A DNA stretch of 64,000 nucleotides from Humulus lupulus (taxonomy: Eukaryota > Streptophyta > Magnoliopsida > Rosales > Cannabaceae), in assembly GCF_963169125.1 (NCBI RefSeq), contig NC_084795.1:94794911-94858910 (forward strand). The letters are read 5' to 3'. How positions within the stretch are numbered: position 1 is the stretch's first letter; every line of letters starts with the position of its first letter. A program made the position numbers and the translations under genes. Under the pieces are notes generated by a model. That model had not been told where the DNA came from and made no database searches. It worked only from the letters and a program-made list of their open reading frames with translations. This document shows, one piece after another, positions 57,030-64,000 of this stretch.

Positions 57030-58934
57030 TGTAATGACCCACTAATCTAGACTAATTGGACCATTATCGAAACTATACATAAAACTTACATTTTTACGAA
57101 AATACCATAATTTATTGAATAACTTGAAAATAAGAGTTATTTACAAATAAACAGAATACTAAGAAGGATTTTGGGATCCCATTGTCTTTAAAACAAAACA
57201 AGATTTAAAATAAAAGACATTACATAATAATGCGGAAAATACACATAAAAACCATAAAAACATAAAAGGAGACTATATCCTCGAATCGAATAACGCTCGG
57301 CCCCTTGACTCCATTCATCATCGATACACATCCTCCAAGCGTCACGAATCTTACCGCTTCTAAACTTATTTTCCTGCACATAAACAGAAAGGAGTGAGCC
57401 TAATGCCCAGTAAGGAAAATCTAACACAAAGTCACATACATAATTTCATAAGAAAACATAAAGACTTAACATAATACATATACACTTATTATAATGGCCA
57501 TTATTACTTGGGGTCCCATAGACTAAACAAGCATATGCCCATGGGGTTAATGGGGTCCTACTAGCTAAGTAGGTCATATGCCCATAACCCATTTGGGGAC
57601 TTGTTAGTCATATGGGTCATATGCCCAAGCCTACAAACATACACATATACATATCATAACACTTTGAATGACATAAACATATACATAACATAAGCACATA
57701 ACATATTCATTCTAGCCTATTTTCCTTACCAAAGTTACCGAGATTATGGACTGAGTTGGGATTGTTGGAACACTCCTAAAACCATAAGAAAGAGTAAGTC
57801 TAAAGAAAGGAGATGAAATGAAAGAGATGGAAAGACTAAACCATAGAAAACATACTTACCTACTTATATGCTTAAAAGCTTGGATTCCCTAACCAAAATA
57901 AGAATAAGGTTAGGGGACTGAGTAGAAGGTTTTGAGAAAGGAAATAACATAAAAATACAGAAAAGAACTATAGTTTTGGGTTTACCTCAAAGATTGCAAG
58001 ACCAATCTAACATCCACCGAAATACTATAGCACTCACTTACTTCCCAAAGTGTTTGATAAGCTTATGATGTTTAAGCTTATAGTTTTTCCCCAAACCAAG
58101 TGTTTACACTCTCACACTCACTTAACACTAGCAGCCTCTGAACTTAGAGCAAATGGTGAATAATGGCTGGGTACTAGGTCCTATTTATAGAGTTTGGGAA
58201 TGAAAATATCTTGATTTTACTTGAATAAAAATAATGGCTTTTTAGGTGAAAATCATTTGAATAATCGTTCAGCAGAGGCTGAAGACTCGTTCAGAAGATG
58301 CTGGACTGTTGAAGGAGTTTGAATGGCTGAAGGGAAAAGAATTCAAATGTATTTGAATTCATGCTGGTGGAGGCGATATACGCCCCCTATAGGCGATATA
58401 TCGCCTGGACCTTTGTTCCCGAGGCGACCGTGCATCGATTCGTGTTTTCCGTATCTACGTGCTGCGACATATCGCCCCCTATAGCTGCGATATATCGGCA
58501 TACGCTGAATATTTAAACACGAATTTACACATTTTTAGCTGAGTTTGAATGGAGTAAACAGCCTTGACTAAGCCCTCAACGTGCTCAAAGCTGCTGACTG
58601 ACCCTATACATTCAAACTTTTACCCTTATTTAATTTAATCCTCAAAAATACTTAATCCTTAATTACCATTCAAAACATGTGCTTAAAATCCTATTGGTTG
58701 ATGTCTATACCTTATAATATAATAATATAATCCTTAATATCAGACACATTAATCAAACCTTAGGTTATACTTAATATTCTTAAACTATAGGTTAAACTTA
58801 GAAAATCTATAAGTACTACTATGAGTGTCCAAATAACTCCCGGTCTGAACCAAAAATCCAAAGTAACAATGATAACACTAAACATACTATAATACTACTA
58901 AACAATTAGCTAAGTAAAGTTCTTGGACTCTACA
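57030..58934 (-). repeat. Solo LTR of a chromovirus-type element in copia gag
   Basis: TGTAATGACC...GACTCTACA (1905 bp) is flanked by perfect CTCTT duplications (57025-57029 and 58935-58939). It ends like the 5329-7340 LTR (AGTAAAGTTCTTGGACTCTACA), so it is a related family, but differs widely inside. A TATA box (CTATAAATAG, minus) lies at about 58180-58189. No internal region is present, so it is a solo LTR left by recombination. It includes a cluster of self-complementary GCGATATATCGC motifs at 58372-58497. Confidence 0.88.
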
Positions 58935-58939
58935 CTCTT

Positions 58940-59714
58940 CCCCTTAGGCGATTGTGCATTTTGTTGTGCACTCATCTTTGCAGCTTTGCAGGCTTGGGGC
59001 TATTGTTTTGTCCATCTTTCCTCTTGTTTCCAGCTTTGAAGACGAAGCTTGGTTAGCTTCAGCCTTAGCTGGATAACCAGCAGTGGTAGTAGTTGTCTTC
59101 TTTCCTCCTCCCTTACTTGGTCCACCCATGATAGACTCAAAAGTCTGAAGCTCATTCATGAGCTGCGTCAGACCATAGTTGAGTTTATTCAACACATAGT
59201 TGGTGGTGAATGGTAGGAAAGCTGGATAGAGATTGTTGAGGATTAAGCCGACTTGAGTTTCCTCATCTATCATTGCTCCATGCAGTTCAACTTTCTAAAA
59301 ATAGTTTTTCATTTTGATCAAATGATCGTGACCATGTTGAGAAGGTGTCATCCGAGCATTGACATAGTTCTTTGTGGCCTCAAAACAAGTCTGCGCTGAC
59401 TTGGCACCAAACATGTCTTGGAGCTTATCCATGATTTTGTAGGCCGTCTCGACATTCTTCATCTTTGTCTTGAAAGTGTCGACCATACTAGTCAACATGT
59501 AGTACCGCACCTTTTTGTTAGCCGCCTGCCAACACTCATACTTATCCCTCATAGACTTGGTAGCTCCTTCAGCTGGAACTTCCATGGATTCATCAGTCAT
59601 GACGAACTTGGAGTTGCCACCAATCAACACTATGTTGATGTTGTGCTTCAACTTAAGTAAGTTTTCTCCAGTGAGTTTCTCCATCGAAAATTGAGAAAGG
59701 ATGGGAGTAGACAT
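58940..59714 (-). pseudogene. Copia gag
   Basis: ATG at 59714 (MSTPILSQFSMEKLTGENLL). It is open to a stop at about 59295 and continues in frame to 58944, with the helical VDTFKTKMKNVETAYKIMDK block and a second block with LILNNLYPAFLPFTTNYVLN typical of plant copia gag (UBN2-type). A Gly/Lys/Thr-rich linker precedes the knuckle on the far side of the solo LTR. One internal stop makes it a pseudogene. Confidence 0.82.
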
Positions 59715-62038
59715 AGCTATACTTAAAACTACAAATTATCAATAAAATAGAAATCAATCACATTTGCGCATTAAAACTTCTATTCACACAAATTTCAAGA
59801 AATAGCACACCATATACCAAAAATATGTAAGATGTGAGAAAAAAATACCAAAAACTATCATATCTCTATTTCTCTAGATTTTTAACTATTCTATGATATC
59901 GTTGTCCCAGTTGACGAGAGTAAAAAAATATCATTAGTTAAACAGAGTTGTAAACTCATTTAATAATGGACACCATTATTAACAACCTACTATTCGATCA
60001 AAATAAGAACACAAAATCTCTTATTTTATGAGCTAGACCCACGATTTCGATAATCAATAGATTTAGTCCTAGTAGTCACCGTAGGGGTGAGTCTAGTAGA
60101 ATTTGACCTATAATTATCTATCTTTACAAAATTTATCGTTGTCAAAATAACTAATGAACACCTTCCGTAGGGGGATGAATCAAAGCGTCTCGAGGCTCCA
60201 TTAAGCTATTAACCTTGTTAAACCAACGGTGGAGATCGAATATTATTCTTTTAAAATAAGCTCATTATAAAAATAGTATTTTTATTATTAATTTTTGAAA
60301 ATTAATGACTATGGTTCTCCAAAAAATTATAAAATTAAAATTTTAAAACCAAAGTCCTATAATTTCTTATTAATTCTAGAGTGTCACTTTGAAACAAATT
60401 CAATTAAACCATAATTAATTTGTTGCTAATCAATGTTTAGGTTTAACTATTACAATGAATCTGTACAATTAAGTCCAACTCAGGCAAATGAGTCTTAACA
60501 ATTGGGCTTGCATGGAGGAGGGTTAGGTCCAGTATGTCGTTCCCACTACTAAGGCCCCCATACTTCCATACAAGGTCCAAAAGATAGGAATTTAAACCAT
60601 CATTTTATTAATTGTTATTAATTGATTAGGTCCACTATAGTCATGAAAAGTAAATTGGCATCACCCATAAGAGAGGAATTTAAATTTTATATTTTCTATT
60701 GAGCCTAAATAAAACCTATCATTTTATGAATATTTTATTTGGCAAAATCCATATATTAAGCAAACCTATGAGCCACTATATGCATCTAAGCCCAATTGCA
60801 AAAATACCATATATAGTGCAAACAGACATGTTAAATACTCATGTTACTATATGAGCAAGTCTATGAATTTATGCAAAAATACCACAATTTATTTCATTTA
60901 CAAAAATATCACAAGTAATTTTCTAGAATTTATCCAAAATTTAAATTATTAAATTTTGCAAAAAATAAATAAGTCAATTTAAATAAAATTTATCAAAAAT
61001 TAACAAAAGTTAATTTAAATTTCATTTATCAACAATCAACTTGGTTTAGGTTAATTTGAAAAATATTAATTTAATTTAAATATGATTTATCAACAATTAA
61101 CCAAAGTTAATTTAAATCTCATTTATTAAAAAATATATTTTATTAATTGATTTGAAAAACGTGATATTTTAAAAAATTTAACCAGTTATAAATTTATAAA
61201 ACAAATATCATCTACTATTTTTTTTTAAAAAATATCTTAAACAGTTAAACAAATTAAAATATCTATAAAATATCTAGTCAACAAATTTTCAAATTTCAAA
61301 TTATTTAAATATTAAAATCTATAAAATAATCAGATATTATTATTTTCAAATAAAAGATTTCAAAAAAAATATCAAGTATTAAAAAATATCTTATAATTTA
61401 ATTCTAATATTTTAATATATTAAAATATTTAAAATTAATTAGTTAACCTATTTTTAAATTTGAATTTGAATCGTTGAAGAAAATATATATTTTTAAAAGA
61501 TCAAACAACCAAAATATCGTATTTAAAAAAATATATTTTTAAATAATAGAAAAGATCTTATATTTTTGTATTAACCTATTAAAAATACATTCAAAAATCA
61601 TATTTTAAGAAAAAAAATTAACGCAAGCCGCGGCAAGTGAAAATTGGTGGCCATGGCCACAGGACCAAACTAGGCAAAAATCGTGTGCTGGCCGCGGCCA
61701 GGGGTTAATGGTGGCCGCGACCACTAGCGTCGGATACCCAAGGCGCGGCCAGTGAAAACTGGTGGTCGTGGCCATTCCCTGTAAGACAAAAAATAATAAA
61801 ATTTGTGTAATTTTTCAACCCAAAAACATTTTCTAAATAATTTTTACCATGTTTTACATCAAATCAAGCATTTATATAAAAATTATTTGCAAAGAAAATA
61901 CAACAAAATAACTCAAATATGCTAATAATCACATAAAATTCAATATGCATCATAAAAAACATGGAATCCACCCAATTACTCAACACATCAAATAATTCAA
62001 TTTTACCATGTTCATGCACGAAAATAAAGATTACCAAA
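59715..62038 (-). other. Copia untranslated leader
   Basis: About 2.3 kb between primer-binding site and gag with no coding sequence. It contains a 210-bp block shared with 3403-3620 and a cluster of GGCCGYGGCCA-type motifs at 61629-61780. Mostly very AT-rich at 60740-61610. Confidence 0.55.
61629..61780. repeat. GC-rich motif cluster in copia leader
   Basis: Five spaced motifs of the form GGTGGCCRYGGCCA or GGCCGCGGCCA, each partly palindromic, occur in otherwise AT-rich DNA. Two share the context GTGAAAAYTGGTGG. It is an unusual local composition. Confidence 0.6.
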
Positions 62039-62053
62039 GGCTTTGAGGCCAAT
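62039..62053 (-). other. Copia primer-binding site, degenerate
   Basis: The minus strand reads ATTGGCCTCAAAGCC, matching ATTGGTATCAGAGCC at 12 of 15 positions, directly beside the 5' LTR end. Confidence 0.6.
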
Positions 62054-63121
62054 TGTTGGGAAAACTTATACATGATCTTATTTATTTTCATGTAGATCTT
62101 ATATTAAACAAATTAATATAAGAAAATCTAGAACATATTTCTAAAATTAAATTCAAATGGAAATAATGATAAGAACACTTACATTATACGCAGCGGAATG
62201 AATGATTCATTCCTTCAGTTTCTCTAACCCTTGTATCCTTTCTGTCGCAGGGTATCACCAAGAAACTGAATCGATCTTTAATTTCTTCACAATCTTCCAA
62301 AGTATCCTTAGAATCACCTAGACTAGAGTGGGCAATTCTCAACAAATGAGATAGATACAGAGAGAAGAAGAGAAAAGAATATTAAGGCTTAGAAAAGGAC
62401 TTATGTTTGTAGAGAGAATCTAAAACCTAGAGCATCAAGACTAGATCTTCTGATCTTCTCAAAACTTGTGTTTTCATCTCTCACTTAGCATTCCTTTTAT
62501 AGGCTCAATTAGACCATTTATTTCATTAAAAAATCAGTAAAATAATAGCCAATTATCAGCCCTAGGTCGAAATTATGATGGGCTTTAAGCCCGTGAAATT
62601 TCCTATTTAATTATAAGCCCATTGGGCTTAAAATCAAGGCTTGTATTATTTTCTATTGATTTAATTAATTTAAACAATTATTTAAATCATTTATCAAATT
62701 AATTATTTATAATTTGAACCTTGATTTAAACTTATTTATTAATTTAGATACCAATTTATCTTAATTAATAAATCTGTCCTAATTTCTCTTTTCTTCTATA
62801 AATTGTATAACTCTGTGAAACTATCCAAAATTGACCTGATCAACTTTGATAAATCTAATTTATAATTAAATCAATTAGTTGAGACTATCTAATTGATTTT
62901 ATCCAAGGTACAATGGGGACCATGGGCCTATGAATTCAAGCTCCAATAAGTTATCATAAATTTAACAAATAAATTTACTAAATTATTAATTCATTGTGAC
63001 TCCACTAAAGACTCAGAATTGCACTATTGAATTCATGGAACGCTTTATAAAAAATATAGATACATTATTAATTATCCATTATTACAACCATAATTGTCAC
63101 TCAATCCTCTATAGACGGTCT
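62054..63121 (-). repeat. Copia 5' LTR, 3' part
   Basis: Matches 37580-38645 closely, then is broken at 63121 where the other LTR continues TAGATGGTCTACAATGAG. A minus-strand TATA box (CTATAAAAGG) lies at about 62494-62504. The rest of the LTR presumably lies beyond the inserted repeat. Confidence 0.85.
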
Positions 63122-64000
63122 TGATTGACCCAAAACGGGTATGTTTTAAATATTTATAAATCGCAAGCGCACGAATCGTTCATATAGAATAGTGATTGTG
63201 TAAGCAAGGATGTCGAACCCAAAGGAGTTGTCTAAAATCGAAAAGAAAACTATTTTAAACCAAAATTAATAAATTCTAACCTAGTTCCAAAGATTGATGA
63301 GATTTTTGTATAATAAAAATAAAATAAAAGATAATAATAAAGATAGTAAAGACAATATATTTAACTAAATTAATAATTGAAATTAAGATGGTAAAAGAAA
63401 GATTATTAAGATAATAGAATCCACAAAATATAAGTTCAATAATATTTATAAGTACATTGATTCCCAAGTCTTAGTGATAGTTAAAATAAATCAAACTATC
63501 ATTTTCCAAATAGATTTATAATTTTAAGCACAAACTACTTCTAAAAAGATATGATTTTTCTTCACTTTTCAAATTATAATTTCAAAGCATTTAGTGTAAA
63601 TCAATCTAATGAAATAACAAATAAATCAATGAACATTATTTATAAGGAAAAACATAATATTTTTGTTCTAAGCATGGATGTGTACAATTTAATGACACAT
63701 CTTACACAAAGAATATTATGTTTTTGCACTAATGAAGAACAAAGTGTAAATATGTGCTAACAATCTAAAATACATGATATTTAAGATGAAAGAAGATATT
63801 TGAATAAGAAAATTCCATAAACTTTGTTGCACAAAATGGGAAATCAACATACAAAATAAATACTATCTAGTTACATATTGTTTCATCATCACCTTAATAA
63901 TCTTAAAAAAGATTAGAAACACATAACTAGAATAGCAAATACAAACTAGAAATTACAAACATAAATAGGAAAATTTGGAGGATGGACCCCCAAATTTTTC
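63122..64000. other. Unidentified repeat inserted in copia 5' LTR, truncated
   Basis: Begins TGATTGACCCAAAACGGGTA after GGTCT and carries a TCGCAAGCGCACGAATCG motif that I have seen as a common plant repeat signature, but I cannot name the element. AT-rich, without a recognisable gene. Its other end is outside the window. Confidence 0.4.

Larger units (their letters stand above)
37580..63121 (-). mobile_element. Ty1/copia element with nested insertions, minus strand
   Basis: 3' LTR 37580-39430, pol 39455-42106, (element B inserted), protease/pre-integrase 56416-57029, (solo LTR inserted), gag to 59714, leader to about 62038, primer-binding site, 5' LTR 62054-63121 (cut by another repeat). 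Removing the insertions leaves about 9.3 kb up to the cut in the 5' LTR. The left flank is TATAA (37575-37579) inside element A; the right copy lies outside the window. The domain order protease-integrase-RT-RNase H defines Ty1/copia. I do not assign a clade. The coding capacity is broken by stops. Confidence 0.87.

Overview
This window looks like repeat-rich plant nuclear DNA, most likely from a eudicot with a large, retrotransposon-laden genome. The evidence is plant-type LTR retrotransposons (Tekay-like chromovirus, Tat-lineage Ty3/gypsy, Ty1/copia), plant CACTA and Mutator-like DNA transposons, a captured piece of a plant RINGLET (RLT) homeobox-DDT gene, and AT-rich non-coding DNA. I cannot name the species. 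I see no intact host gene. Every coding region I can recognise belongs to, or was captured by, a transposable element, and almost all carry stops or frameshifts.

Layout, left to right. 1-5.3 kb holds Ty3/gypsy wreckage: an LTR truncated by the window edge interrupts the gag of a second, oppositely oriented element of the same family, which had itself inserted into an older integrase. 5.3-14.1 kb is a complete Tekay-like element on the minus strand with perfect AATGC target duplications, inserted into the LTR of a related element (4397-5328 plus 14093-15338). 15.3-18.7 kb is AT-rich DNA with a 274-bp tandem duplication, duplicated RPA/DUF223-like coding scraps and an LTR-like stretch. 18719-25440 is a CACTA transposon with TCA target duplications that carries three spliced-type exons of an RLT3-like chromatin gene. 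26022-27121 is a non-autonomous Mutator-like element.

27.3-63.1 kb is one nest. Tat-lineage element A (from about 27345, plus strand) was split at 37580 by a Ty1/copia element (minus strand, 37580-63121). That copia was later split inside its pol by a second copy of the same Tat family (element B, 42107-56415) and inside its gag by a solo chromovirus LTR (57030-58934, CTCTT duplications). Element B then received a 649-bp piece of apparently organellar DNA in its reverse transcriptase and a CACTA-like element in its 3' LTR. The copia 5' LTR is cut at 63122 by another repeat that runs out of the window.

The two Tat elements share an antisense gene between pol and the 3' LTR. In B it has its own TATA box, a leader exon, GT-AG introns and a coding region resembling the 'putative gypsy-type transposon' (Transposase_28) domain followed by a coiled coil. 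This antisense unit, the RLT capture in the CACTA element and the organellar insertion are the most interesting items here.
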